Source: an uncultured Clostridia bacterium
Lineage (GTDB): Bacteria; Bacillota; Clostridia; Oscillospirales; Ruminococcaceae
Reading direction: 5' to 3'
DNA length: 41,600 nucleotides
NCBI GenBank assembly: GCA_938014915.1
Contig: CALLQQ010000083.1
Coordinates: 1 to 41,600 of the forward strand
Notes under the pieces: model-generated
Told to the model about the DNA's origin: nothing
What the model saw: only the letters and a program-made list of their open reading frames with translations
Databases searched by the model: none
Position numbers and translations under genes: made by a program
Shown here: piece by piece, positions 23,389 to 32,316 of the stretch
Numbering within the stretch: the stretch's first letter is position 1
How the letters are laid out: each line of letters begins with the position of its first letter

Positions 23389-25431
23389 CTAATTAAATCC
23401 GTATTCCTCCGCACTCGTGAAAAGCATCCGCACATGATGCCGGAGCTGTTGATTAGCGTCCGTACTAAGGGAATTGTCCTCTTGCAAAATCCTATGTGCA
23501 AGTTCCTGCGCCTCTTTTAATACCGCCATATCCTGCGTCATATCGGCAATTCTAAGCTGGGGCAATCCGTGTTGCTTTCTCCCGAAAAAATCGCCCGGAC
23601 CTCTCAATTTCAAATCTTGCTCAGCTATTTTGAATCCGTCGGTTGTTTTCTTAATAGCTGCTAATCGCTTCCTATTAGTTTCAGATACATTGTCCGTTAG
23701 CAATATGCAAAAAGATTGATGTTCTCCCCTGCCAACACGTCCACGCAATTGGTGAAGTTGTGACAATCCGAATCGCTCTGCATTTTCTATCATCATGATA
23801 ACAGCATTGGGAACATCTATTCCAACTTCTATTACTGTTGTCGATACAAGTAGGGCAATCTCCCCCCGCTGGAATCGTTCCATCACATCATCTTTTTGGG
23901 CGGATGACATCTTACCGTGGAGGAGCCCAACATTGACATTCCTAAAATATCCTTTTGAAAGTTCGTTTGCATATTTTGTTGCTGATGCTAGTTCATTCTC
24001 GCCTTCATCAATCATGGGGCAAACTATATATGCCTGCCTGCCCTGCATAATCTTATCTTTTATAAAGCGATATGCACGTTGACGCTTATCGCCCATTATT
24101 ACATATGTTTCGACTTGTCTTCTTCCTTTGGGCATTTCATCTAGTATCGAAATATCTAAATCGCCGTATATAATGAGTGCCAATGTTCTAGGAATCGGCG
24201 TTGCTGACATAACTAGGGCATGAGGATTCTCGCCTTTTTCAAGCAGCATTGAGCGGTGCTTAACTCCGAATCTATGTTGCTCGTCAGTTATAACAAATCC
24301 TAATTTTGCAAATTCAGTATTCTGCTGAATTAATGCATGGGTGCCGATAATTAAGCTATACTCTCCACTTGAAATTTCATTCTTTATTTCGGCCTTTTTC
24401 TTAGGGGTTAATGAACCGGTTAATAGGCAAGTTCTAATTCCAAGCGGCTCTAGGAGTTTACTCAATGTATTATAATGCTGAGTTGCAAGGATTTCTGTCG
24501 GTGCCATTAATGCGGATTGATAGCCGTTTTTATAGCATAGATAGCATAGTGCTGCCCCGACAACAGTCTTACCCGATCCGACATCACCTTGCAAAAGGCG
24601 GTTCATCGGGTTGTTACTGCACATATCGTGAATCCCCTCATCTATTGAGCGAATCTGCGCCTGAGTTAATTCGAACGGCAGCGAATTGTAAAATTCGCTC
24701 AAGTCTTTCTTCAGCATTTTAGCACCAGTGAGCTTGCGGTTGCGATTCCTTAACATTGCAAGTCCTAAAGATAGTACAAGTAATTCATCAAAAACAAGCC
24801 GCCTTTTAGCTCTGGTGAGCGAATCCTCATCTTTAGGGAAGTGTATGTTCACTACCGCCTCCCTCAATGGCGACAACGAATATTCTTTACGTACGGATTC
24901 GGATAGGGTTTCTTGGACATATTTATTATATGTAGAAAGGGCTGTTTTAATATGCTTTTGCCTAACTGCTTGAGATAATCCCTCCGTCAATGGGTATACG
25001 GGCAGGATTTTCCTGCGTTCACTAGAATGAATGAACTGGGGTGATGAAATCTCTTTACGATAGACATTGCCCATAATCTTCCCGTGAAGAATATATTCCT
25101 CGCCTAGAATTAAATTGTCAAATGCATACTTACTATTGAATATCGTCACGACAATATCGGCAGTATCATCGGTAACAATGAGTTTATATATAGTAAGTCC
25201 TCGCCTAATAATTTGCGGTGGGAGCTTCCTCTTTACATACCCTTTAATCATAGAACTTTCCCCAATTACGACTTGCGATATGGGGATTGTCTGCGTGAAG
25301 TCAATATAGTCACGTGGGTATGTGTGCAAAAGTCCCCCAATAGAGGTTATGCCAAGCTTTTGATAAAGCTCGGCTCGTTTAGGTCCTACCCCTTTTAGGT
25401 AGGTAATATTCATATCTAATTGGTTCTCCAT
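23389..25431 (-). CDS. recG: ATP-dependent DNA helicase RecG
   Basis: Remodels stalled replication forks and branch-migrates recombination intermediates. Seen: 680 residues, normal length. An N-terminal wedge (OB-fold) domain covers roughly residues 60-150. Walker A is LLQGDVGSGKTVVGA, the DEAH-type box reads VITDEQHRFGVKHR, MSATPIPRTLAL is motif III, and QLRGRVGRGEHQSFC is motif VI. The C-terminal GPGDFFGRKQHGLP block is the RecG-specific element. The start has AGGTGA 6 nt before ATG. Neighbours: between fakA and rsmE on one strand, the order often seen in Firmicutes. Confidence 0.97.
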   Translation of the reverse strand: MENQLDMNITYLKGVGPKRAELYQKLGITSIGGLLHTYPRDYIDFTQTIPISQVVIGESSMIKGYVKRKLPPQIIRRGLTIYKLIVTDDTADIVVTIFNSKYAFDNLILGEEYILHGKIMGNVYRKEISSPQFIHSSERRKILPVYPLTEGLSQAVRQKHIKTALSTYNKYVQETLSESVRKEYSLSPLREAVVNIHFPKDEDSLTRAKRRLVFDELLVLSLGLAMLRNRNRKLTGAKMLKKDLSEFYNSLPFELTQAQIRSIDEGIHDMCSNNPMNRLLQGDVGSGKTVVGAALCYLCYKNGYQSALMAPTEILATQHYNTLSKLLEPLGIRTCLLTGSLTPKKKAEIKNEISSGEYSLIIGTHALIQQNTEFAKLGFVITDEQHRFGVKHRSMLLEKGENPHALVMSATPIPRTLALIIYGDLDISILDEMPKGRRQVETYVIMGDKRQRAYRFIKDKIMQGRQAYIVCPMIDEGENELASATKYANELSKGYFRNVNVGLLHGKMSSAQKDDVMERFQRGEIALLVSTTVIEVGIDVPNAVIMMIENAERFGLSQLHQLRGRVGRGEHQSFCILLTDNVSETNRKRLAAIKKTTDGFKIAEQDLKLRGPGDFFGRKQHGLPQLRIADMTQDMAVLKEAQELAHRILQEDNSLSTDANQQLRHHVRMLFTSAEEYGFN

Positions 25432-25469
25432 AAGTCACCTGCCATTGCAAATTGCAGGATAATATCTAT

Positions 25470-27122
25470 CTACTCAACTGAAATGATATAATAATAGACG
25501 GGTTGACCACCATTAATAACGGTAACATCAATGTTGTTACCAAGTTTATTCTGTATCATTTCAGCCGTAACATTCGCCGCATCTTCGTCAACATCTGAAC
25601 CGTAAATTAACGTGACAAAGCTTGAATCGTTTTTCACAAGCTTCCTCGCTAGGCGATATGTCGCCCTTGTAACGTCACGCTCGGTAAAACTCAATTTACC
25701 GTTATCAAGTGCAAGTATTTCGCCCTTTTTAATTTCGTGACCATCATAGTCAGAATCCCTTGCCGCAAATGTAACCTGCCCTGTCGAAACATTATCAATT
25801 GCTTTAGTCATATCAAGTCTATTGCGGTTGAAATCCGCATTTTCATCAAAAGCAAGCATTGCCGCTATTCCTTGAGGTATGGTGCGTGTCTGCAATACGC
25901 ACATCTTCTTATGTGCCAGATCGACTGCTTGTTCCGCCGCCATAATGATATTCTTATTATTCGGTAGAACAAATACTATCTCTGATGGAGTAGCATTAAC
26001 TGCCTTTAGAATATCTTCAGTCGATGGATTCATCGTTTGACCGCCCTGAACAACGTGATCCACACCAAGATCGCTATATAATCTTTCGATACCGGCGCCA
26101 GCGGCGACAGCAACAAATCCGAATTGCTTTTCTGCTTCAGCTGGGGGAAGTTCCTGCTCTTTACGCATTTTAACTTCCTTCACACGCTCCTCGTGTTGCT
26201 CCCTCATATTCTCGATCTTCATGCTTGTGAGTGAGCCAAATTTCAATCCCTCCTGAAGTGCTGAGCCCGGATTGTCAGTATGGCAATGAACTTTTATAAT
26301 CTCATCATCGTCTACAACAACGACACTATCCCCGATTGTTTCAAGGAATGCCCTTAATGAGAGTGAATCCTTGCTGTCGGGGGCTTTATTAACTAAAAAT
26401 TCAGTACAATATGTGAAGGTAATCTCCCCATCATATTCGCCTGCCGCATTTACACTTTCGGTAATAACTTCTGCCTTTCCAGTTTGAGGCATGTCACGCT
26501 CGATAATAATGTTATTATCGAATACACTCTGCATTCCCTCAAATATGACGACAAGACCTTTACCACCTGCGTCAACGACACCCGCCTTTTTAAGAACTGG
26601 GAGTAGTTCAGGTGTTTCATTGAGCGTTTTATTAGCTTCATCAAGCATTATCCGCCATAGCTCAGCGGCTGATATATCATCTTTGGCGGCTTGCTCTGCC
26701 TTCTCGGCGGCGAGTCTTGCCACTGTTAGAATTGTCCCTTCGGTCGGTTTCATTACAGCCTTATATGCCGCCTCTACACCGAACTTCAGTGCGTGGGCGA
26801 TATCTTCTGCATTTGCCGTTTCCCGTCCTTGTAGCCCTTTTGCGAATCCTCTAAATAATAGCGATAGTATTACTCCAGAATTCCCTCTAGCGCCCCTTAG
26901 CAATGCTGATGCGACCGCATCGGAGGCATCCGACACAGTAACATCATCGTCAAGCGACTTAATGCTTAGAACAGCATTATTCATCGACATATACATATTT
27001 GTACCCGTATCACCATCAGGCACTGGGAAAACGTTAAGTTCGTCCACCCTTTTCCGATTATTGCATATATTATTTGCGCCGGAAATTATCGCATCCCGGA
27101 GTGCCTTCCCTGTTATCACCAA
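25470..27122 (-). CDS. fakA: Fatty-acid kinase ATPase subunit (FakA/YloV, DAK2 domain)
   Basis: Probable ATP-binding subunit of fatty-acid kinase, which phosphorylates exogenous fatty acids delivered by a FakB (DegV) protein. Seen: 550 residues, normal for the family. An N-terminal DAK2 domain has ELNVFPVPDGDTGTNMY (metal-binding D36 and D38), RGARGNSGVILS and DAGGKGLVV. A middle domain (TYCTEFLV, VHCHTDNPG) and a C-terminal DegV-related domain follow. The start is TTG 27122 (GGGGAG 6 nt before) or the adjoining GTG. Neighbours: asp23 just upstream, recG downstream, the usual arrangement. No FakB gene in the window. Confidence 0.92.
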   Translation of the reverse strand: MVITGKALRDAIISGANNICNNRKRVDELNVFPVPDGDTGTNMYMSMNNAVLSIKSLDDDVTVSDASDAVASALLRGARGNSGVILSLLFRGFAKGLQGRETANAEDIAHALKFGVEAAYKAVMKPTEGTILTVARLAAEKAEQAAKDDISAAELWRIMLDEANKTLNETPELLPVLKKAGVVDAGGKGLVVIFEGMQSVFDNNIIIERDMPQTGKAEVITESVNAAGEYDGEITFTYCTEFLVNKAPDSKDSLSLRAFLETIGDSVVVVDDDEIIKVHCHTDNPGSALQEGLKFGSLTSMKIENMREQHEERVKEVKMRKEQELPPAEAEKQFGFVAVAAGAGIERLYSDLGVDHVVQGGQTMNPSTEDILKAVNATPSEIVFVLPNNKNIIMAAEQAVDLAHKKMCVLQTRTIPQGIAAMLAFDENADFNRNRLDMTKAIDNVSTGQVTFAARDSDYDGHEIKKGEILALDNGKLSFTERDVTRATYRLARKLVKNDSSFVTLIYGSDVDEDAANVTAEMIQNKLGNNIDVTVINGGQPVYYYIISVE

Positions 27123-27176
27123 AATTAACTCCCCTTTTGACTACGAATTATACTGAAATGTTTGATGTAAATGACA

Positions 27177-27530
27177 CTATGTTCTCATTCCATCAACATA
27201 TACATTAACCTTTTCAACGGGGATTCCCGTTTCTTCCTCGACAACGTAGCTCACCTTATTCACAATGCTTTTAACAATGGCTGCAATATTCACACCGAAC
27301 ATAACCGTTATGTGTAAGTCAATATATAGCTTTTCCCTGCTATATCTGACTGCGACGCCCTTGTCGATAAAGTTTCTTTTCCTTAGTACTAAAGAGAGGA
27401 AGCTCTGCTTTGCGCCGCTAACATTCATATCAGTAACACCGAAGCACGATGTCACGGTATGACCGATTAAGTTTGTGAAATACACCTGCGAAATTGTTAT
27501 GCTGCCTAGATGGTTTTCAATCTGAACCAT
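27177..27530 (-). CDS. Asp23/Gls24-family envelope stress protein
   Basis: Small cytosolic protein of the alkaline-shock/Gls24 family; relatives associate with the membrane and are often coupled with fakA. Seen: 117 residues with the family pattern NHLGSITISQVYFTNLIGHT near the N-terminus and the alternating strand IDLHITVMFGVNIAAIVKSI, ending VEKVNVYVDGMR. Start: ATG 27530 with GGGGAG 7 nt before; ATG 27548 would start upstream of that site. Neighbours: first gene of the asp23-fakA-recG-rsmE run. The rpmB gene often found next to it in other Firmicutes is not on this side. Confidence 0.9.
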   Translation of the reverse strand: MVQIENHLGSITISQVYFTNLIGHTVTSCFGVTDMNVSGAKQSFLSLVLRKRNFIDKGVAVRYSREKLYIDLHITVMFGVNIAAIVKSIVNKVSYVVEEETGIPVEKVNVYVDGMRT

Positions 27531-27575
27531 AAAGCTCTCCCCTTTCATTAAGCCTGCACTCTTTTATATTCTTCT

Positions 27576-27604
27576 ATTATAGTACATATTTCAATTTAGT
27601 GCAA
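27576..27604 (-). promoter_or_regulatory. Promoter of the asp23-fakA-recG-rsmE operon
   Basis: TTGCAC (27604-27599), 17-bp spacer, TATAAT (27581-27576). Confidence 0.75.
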
Positions 27605-27675
27605 GGCATTTTTATATCATTACTTAGTTCTTATTCAAAGAAGTCACCATATTCTACTATCTAATATATTGTTTA

Positions 27676-28236
27676 CTACCGTGTGATATTCTTTAGTTCC
27701 GAATTTAATTTGCATATGGGCAATCCGACAACGCTATAATAATCGCCGTTTATTCGCTCTATAAATAACGCCCCATAACCTTGAATTCCATATGCACCCG
27801 CTTTATCCATCGGCTCGCCCGTTGCGATATACCATGAAATTTCATCATTTGTGAGTTCCTTCATCTTAACATTCGCACTACCGCAAAATTGCGTAGCTTT
27901 CCCCGCATTAAGAATACATACACCTGTATATACTCTATGTTCCGCACCTGATAATTCAAGCAGAATCCGCTCTGCATCGCTTTCATCTTGCGGTTTGCCC
28001 AGGATTTTATCACCGATTGCTACGATAGTATCGCACCCTATAATGATTTCATCATCATATAATTTACTCGCTGCCCTAGCCTTTAATTTTGCAATTTCCA
28101 TAGCATTCTCGCTTGGACTTTTATTTTTATCGATAGTTTCATCAATATCGACTGCGCATACTTCGAATTCGGCGGGTATTAGACGCATTAGCTCCCGCCG
28201 TCTAGGCGACATTGATGCTAGTATAATCCGCTTCAT
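27676..28236 (-). CDS. maf: Maf-family nucleoside-triphosphate pyrophosphatase
   Basis: House-cleaning pyrophosphatase, most likely for dTTP/UTP or modified nucleotides. Seen: 186 residues. ILASMSPRRREL near the N-terminus binds the nucleotide, IIGCDTIVAIG carries the catalytic aspartate, and GAYGIQGYGALFIERINGDYYSVVGLP is the conserved C-terminal block (given in two parts: GAYGIQGYG, then INGDYYSVVGLP). Start: ATG 28236 with AAGGGGG about 7 nt before; two earlier in-frame ATGs overlap or precede that site. Single-gene unit with its own promoter. Confidence 0.94.
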   Translation of the reverse strand: MKRIILASMSPRRRELMRLIPAEFEVCAVDIDETIDKNKSPSENAMEIAKLKARAASKLYDDEIIIGCDTIVAIGDKILGKPQDESDAERILLELSGAEHRVYTGVCILNAGKATQFCGSANVKMKELTNDEISWYIATGEPMDKAGAYGIQGYGALFIERINGDYYSVVGLPICKLNSELKNITR

Positions 28237-28267
28237 AGACATTCCCCCTTGCAACTCGCTTATAATA

Positions 28268-28296
28268 ATTATAACCTGCTAGGTCCTAAGTTGCAA
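28268..28296 (-). promoter_or_regulatory. Promoter of maf
   Basis: TTGCAA (28296-28291), 17-bp spacer, TATAAT (28273-28268), just after the stop of the permease gene. Confidence 0.78.
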
Positions 28297-28317
28297 GATG
28301 CGAATTCTTTATTTGCC

Positions 28318-29502
28318 TTATTCGTATCGCAGTGCATCCACTGGTTTGAGCGTTGCCGCTTTATATGCTGGATAGACACCGAATAATAGCCCGATTAAAA
28401 TTGATAAAAGCATCGTCATAACGACTAACTTAATATTAATTATGACAGTTATGCCTAATATTAAGCACCCCAGAACGGATAGCATTAGCCCAACTGCAAT
28501 GCCGAAAAGACTCCCCAACATTGTGATTAATGCCGATTCTATAACGAATTCCATTAATATTGCCTTATTCGTCGCCCCGATCGACTTCTTAATCCCGATC
28601 TCCCTCGTTCTTTCATTGACGGAAACAAGCATTACCGTCATAATTGATAATCCCGATACAACTAAAGAAATCCCCGCTATTAGCGACAATGCAATTGTTA
28701 CAATTCTTAGGATAGTATTCAGTTGGCTCTTTTGCTTTAAGAGGTTGTTCACTAGAATACCATTTGTAGTGCCATTCTTTTCATCTAGCATTTGGATTAT
28801 CTGCTCGGATATATCGGAGTTATCAGCCGTGTCCTGCACCTTTATTACGATTTGGTCCACATTCGTTCTGCCGCTTATCTCCTGTAATGTCGTATACGGT
28901 ATATATGCAAAGTTGGGAATAAAATCGCCAAGCATATTTTGCAATACGCTAACTCCAGAATTCACAACGCCAATAACGGTGAAGTCCTCATATGTTCCGT
29001 TTATCGCTAGACGTATTGTCTTACCCACAATGTTACTGCGCTTATAAGCCTCAATTGCTACTGCCTCATCTACCACACACACTTTTTTATTTAAGTACAT
29101 GTCATCTAGGTTTACAAGCCGCCCGTGTATCGCCTCAAGGGAAATTATTTTATTTGCGTTGTTGTCGACTCCCCACGCCATGCATTGTGTTTCATCACCT
29201 AGTAATTCGGAATAAGTCCACTCCGACATTAGCGGCATTGCAAATTGCACGCCGCCAAGATTTCTGAGCGATTCAACGTCATTCATATCTAGCGGAATAT
29301 TTGCTTTTTCATCCGTTCTTATCATAACACTGCTTATGCCCATATTATCAAGTTCCGCATTAATTGTCGCGGTCCCGATTTCACCAATTGATGAAATTAT
29401 TACAACGGCAAGCACACCAATTGAAATCCCCGATATAGTTAAAAATGAGCGAAGTCTATTCCTGAATATATTTACAAACCCCGTTTTAATGTAATCAAGC
29501 AT
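28318..29502 (-). CDS. MacB-like ABC transporter permease (FtsX domain)
   Basis: Membrane subunit of a MacB-type efflux or lipoprotein/peptide-handling ABC system. Seen: 394 residues. One N-terminal helix (FLTISGISIGVLAVVII) is followed by a large extracellular MacB_PCD domain of about 220 residues and three C-terminal helices with NERTREIGIKKSIGATNKAI, the FtsX/MacB signature facing the ATPase. It ends AYKAATLKPVDALRYE, the usual finish. Neighbours: 25 bp after an HlyD-like adaptor gene. There is no ATPase domain here or in the operon, so it must borrow one encoded elsewhere. Confidence 0.92.
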   Translation of the reverse strand: MLDYIKTGFVNIFRNRLRSFLTISGISIGVLAVVIISSIGEIGTATINAELDNMGISSVMIRTDEKANIPLDMNDVESLRNLGGVQFAMPLMSEWTYSELLGDETQCMAWGVDNNANKIISLEAIHGRLVNLDDMYLNKKVCVVDEAVAIEAYKRSNIVGKTIRLAINGTYEDFTVIGVVNSGVSVLQNMLGDFIPNFAYIPYTTLQEISGRTNVDQIVIKVQDTADNSDISEQIIQMLDEKNGTTNGILVNNLLKQKSQLNTILRIVTIALSLIAGISLVVSGLSIMTVMLVSVNERTREIGIKKSIGATNKAILMEFVIESALITMLGSLFGIAVGLMLSVLGCLILGITVIINIKLVVMTMLLSILIGLLFGVYPAYKAATLKPVDALRYE

Positions 29503-29527
29503 TGCTACTCAACCTACCTTTCTCATT

Positions 29528-30508
29528 TTAATGCGCTTTTGCCCGGACATAATCGCCATCACTTTTTATCTTTGATGGGCATGAAATAATTAATTCGTTA
29601 TCGCTTATACCGCTGAGTATCTCCGTACCACCGCTGAATTCCTCACCAGTTACAACATTTCTTCTTACTGCCACTCCGCCCGAATATGCATATACGAATT
29701 CGCCTTCATCGTCCTGTGATATTACTTCATGCGGCAATACTCGGAGCTTTTTGGGCTTTTCGGTTTCGATTTGCGCCTTTGCGGAGAATCCCGTTTTAAT
29801 GTGATTATCCGGATCGTCAAGCGATATTACTACATCGACGACTGTTTCCTGTGTTGTGCCAATGTATTGCTTCCTCGCCTCGGGATAAATCTGCTTTACC
29901 CGTCCGGAATATTCATGCCCGGCGAATGCAATTCCTGTAATTGTAGCAGGTTGTCCCTCTTTAACTTTAGCAATTTTTGATTCGTTCACTGCAACTTTTA
30001 CCTCTAAATCTTCCGATCGTATTATACTCATCATAGTAGTATCCGGCAGAACGAAATCGCCGCTGATAATATTGACAGTCCCGATAGTACCGCTCTGTGA
30101 TGCTGTGATAACTTCGGGAATTTGCTTTATCATCTTCTCACTATCTTCAATTGATGAAAACGAACTCCCAGTTGCGAAATTCGCCGCTATGCCGACTTTT
30201 GTTCCGCTTAGCTCATATAACTTTTGCACGGTTTTGTCTTTATCAATGCTGAGTAATTCCTGACCTTTCTCCACATCATCGCCTATGCCGACAAAAACTT
30301 CATTCACGATTATCGGTATATTATATGTCACCTCAATCCTCGACCTATTCTCGACTTGCCCATTGCCATTTACATGATTTGTAAGTGTACTTTTTTGCAA
30401 TGTAGTTGTTTCTATCACTGGTAGTGAAGTTTCAACAACTTCAGGGATAAAAATGCTACTGATGATTAAAATTGTGCTAATTAGCACTATCGCTATTGAC
30501 TTATTCAC
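29528..30508 (-). CDS. HlyD/RND-type periplasmic adaptor protein
   Basis: Adaptor that joins the MacB-like permease outside the membrane. Seen: 326 residues. An N-terminal signal anchor (SIAIVLISTILIISSIFI) precedes a barrel-sandwich domain (VNEVFVGIGDDVEKGQELL and the returning half SQSGTIGTVNIISGDFV), then a beta-barrel (TITGIAFAGHEYSGRVKQIY) and a membrane-proximal end. The coiled-coil hairpin is short, as in monoderm adaptors. The start is GTG 30508 with AGGAG 7 nt before. First gene of the two-gene operon. Confidence 0.9.
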   Translation of the reverse strand: MNKSIAIVLISTILIISSIFIPEVVETSLPVIETTTLQKSTLTNHVNGNGQVENRSRIEVTYNIPIIVNEVFVGIGDDVEKGQELLSIDKDKTVQKLYELSGTKVGIAANFATGSSFSSIEDSEKMIKQIPEVITASQSGTIGTVNIISGDFVLPDTTMMSIIRSEDLEVKVAVNESKIAKVKEGQPATITGIAFAGHEYSGRVKQIYPEARKQYIGTTQETVVDVVISLDDPDNHIKTGFSAKAQIETEKPKKLRVLPHEVISQDDEGEFVYAYSGGVAVRRNVVTGEEFSGGTEILSGISDNELIISCPSKIKSDGDYVRAKAH

Positions 30509-30551
30509 TGTACAATCTCCTTTTTTCTATAATGTATGGTTTTTAGCATGT

Positions 30552-30580
30552 ACAGTATAGTGTTGCTAAAATTTTGCCAA
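30552..30580 (-). promoter_or_regulatory. Promoter of the adaptor-permease operon
   Basis: TTGGCA (30580-30575), 17-bp spacer, TACTGT (30557-30552). Confidence 0.65.
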
Positions 30581-30680
30581 TTATGTTTGTATGTTTTTAC
30601 ATAGCATAAATTTTTTTATCTAGCTAAAAATAATATTAATTAAGCTCATCGGAATTCGGATTAGAAAGGTAAGGTTGATA

Positions 30681-30860
30681 ATGAATTTGATTACTTGTAG
30701 TAAGGACTGCATATTTCAAAATGATGGATACTGCACACTTGATAATCTCCAAATTAAAAATTATAGTGGTGAGTCGGATTGCTGTTATTATAATAAAATC
30801 GCAGAAGGACTGAAAGAAAACGCAGAGAAGCCTAAACAGAATTTCATATCGGGAAATTAG
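30681..30860 (+). CDS. Small cysteine-rich protein, DUF1540-like
   Basis: Function unknown; probably a small metal-binding protein. Seen: 59 residues. The first part reads TCSKDCIFQNDGYCTLDN with cysteines spaced like the DUF1540 repeat, followed by a CC pair (SDCCYYN) and a polar tail. Start: ATG 30681 with AAGG about 6 nt before; a TTG at 30675 lies too close to that site. A strong hairpin follows directly (30868-30905), which supports a real, single-gene transcript. It overlaps no other convincing gene. Confidence 0.75.
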   Translation: MNLITCSKDCIFQNDGYCTLDNLQIKNYSGESDCCYYNKIAEGLKENAEKPKQNFISGN

Positions 30861-30867
30861 CAGAATA

Positions 30868-30905
30868 AAATACCCCGCCGCATAATTCCTTGCGTCGGGG
30901 TGTTT
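30868..30905. terminator. Terminator between the small cysteine protein and radA
   Basis: A stem ACCCCG-CGCA pairing with TGCG-CGGGGT (one mismatch) has an 8-nt loop and A/T-rich flanks on both sides, serving both convergent genes. Confidence 0.85.
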
Positions 30906-30921
30906 ATATGTATTGAAAGTT

Positions 30922-32295
30922 TTATTTTGCATCAAGCGCCCTGAATGCTTGACGTAAGTTCGCCGCACCGAGTATTTCCATATCACCGAAATCGCCCGAT
31001 AGCGACTTGAGCGCTTGTTTTGGTACGATGCATCTTTGGAAGCCGAGCCTTTGCCCTTCTCTTATTCGCTGCAAAGTATTGTTAACATTGCGTACTTCAC
31101 CAGCTAGTCCCACCTCTCCAAATGCTATTACCTGCTGATTAATCGGCTTATCCTGAAGTCCCGAATACAGCGCCATTGCTACTGCTAAATCAGCAGCAGG
31201 TTCATCTAGTCTCAGCCCGCCAACAACATTGATATATACATCAAGATTGCCAAAGAAGAATCCTGATCGCTTCTCCATCACTGCTAGTATAATTGACATT
31301 CTGTTATAATCGAATCCCGTCGACATGCGGCGTGGTGTGCCGAATCCCGTTTTAGTAACAAGTGCTTGCACTTCTGCTAGAATGGGGCGGGATCCCTCCA
31401 TAGTACATACGACACAAGTTCCCGAAACATTCGTCGGTCTGCCGGATAGGAGCATTTGCGACGGATTTTCCACTTGCATTAATCCTTTATCCGTCATTTC
31501 AAAAACACCGATTTCATTGGTAGAACCATAGCGATTCTTAACAGCACGCAGTATCCGATAGCTTAGATGCCTTTCCCCCTCAAAATATAACACGGTATCG
31601 ACAATGTGTTCCATTACTTTCGGTCCTGCAATAGCACCATCTTTATTGACATGCCCCACAATGAAAATCGGTATTCCATAGCCTTTTGCAATTCGCATGA
31701 AAAGATTAGTACATTCCCTGACCTGAGTAATGCTGCCCGGCGCAGATGATACCTCGGCAATACTCATTGTTTGAATTGAATCTATAATGACAATATCGGG
31801 CTTTTGATCGGTAATTAGATGTGAAACTGTGTGGGCATCGGTTTGTGCGCTTATATATAAGTTTTTGGAATTTACGCCCAGCCTATCCGCCCTCAATTTT
31901 AGTTGGTTTGCGGATTCCTCGCCCGATATGTATAGGACTGTTCTTTCCTGCCCCAGATGCTGGCATATTTGCATTAGCAATGTCGACTTCCCAATACCGG
32001 GATCACCGCCAAGTAATACGAGTGAGCCTTTTACAAGTCCGCCGCCAAGGACCATATCAAGTTCACGCATTCCCGTACGATATCGCACATCACTATCGGA
32101 TTTTATATCGCTTATGCTATAAATCTGCGATGATGCGTCACCGATCTGGCTAAAGGATCGTGATGCGGCCGCTTTCACAACTTGTTTTTCTTCAAGAGTA
32201 TTCCACTCACCGCAACTACCGCACTGACCAGTCCATTTTAAACTTTCGTAACCGCATTCACTGCAAATATAAACTCTCTTTTGCTTAGCCGCCAT
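30922..32295 (-). CDS. radA: DNA repair protein RadA
   Basis: RecA-like ATPase that promotes branch migration in recombination. Seen: 457 residues. An N-terminal C4 zinc finger has C11, C14, C25 and C28, Walker A GGDPGIGKST is at about 96-105, the RadA-specific KNRYGSTNEIG motif follows the core, and a C-terminal Lon-like domain lacks obvious protease residues. Start: ATG 32295 is chosen over GTG 32301 because GGGAG lies 8 nt before the former. Neighbours: 21 bp after cwlD, third in a minus-strand run. Confidence 0.96.
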   Translation of the reverse strand: MAAKQKRVYICSECGYESLKWTGQCGSCGEWNTLEEKQVVKAAASRSFSQIGDASSQIYSISDIKSDSDVRYRTGMRELDMVLGGGLVKGSLVLLGGDPGIGKSTLLMQICQHLGQERTVLYISGEESANQLKLRADRLGVNSKNLYISAQTDAHTVSHLITDQKPDIVIIDSIQTMSIAEVSSAPGSITQVRECTNLFMRIAKGYGIPIFIVGHVNKDGAIAGPKVMEHIVDTVLYFEGERHLSYRILRAVKNRYGSTNEIGVFEMTDKGLMQVENPSQMLLSGRPTNVSGTCVVCTMEGSRPILAEVQALVTKTGFGTPRRMSTGFDYNRMSIILAVMEKRSGFFFGNLDVYINVVGGLRLDEPAADLAVAMALYSGLQDKPINQQVIAFGEVGLAGEVRNVNNTLQRIREGQRLGFQRCIVPKQALKSLSGDFGDMEILGAANLRQAFRALDAK

Positions 32296-32316
32296 TTTCA
32301 CATCTCCCTCTATGGA

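Noticed and set aside
30636..30986. Minus-strand 116-residue frame across the small cysteine gene and radA end
   Set aside because: It crosses a terminator and the radA 3' end, and has no ribosome site.
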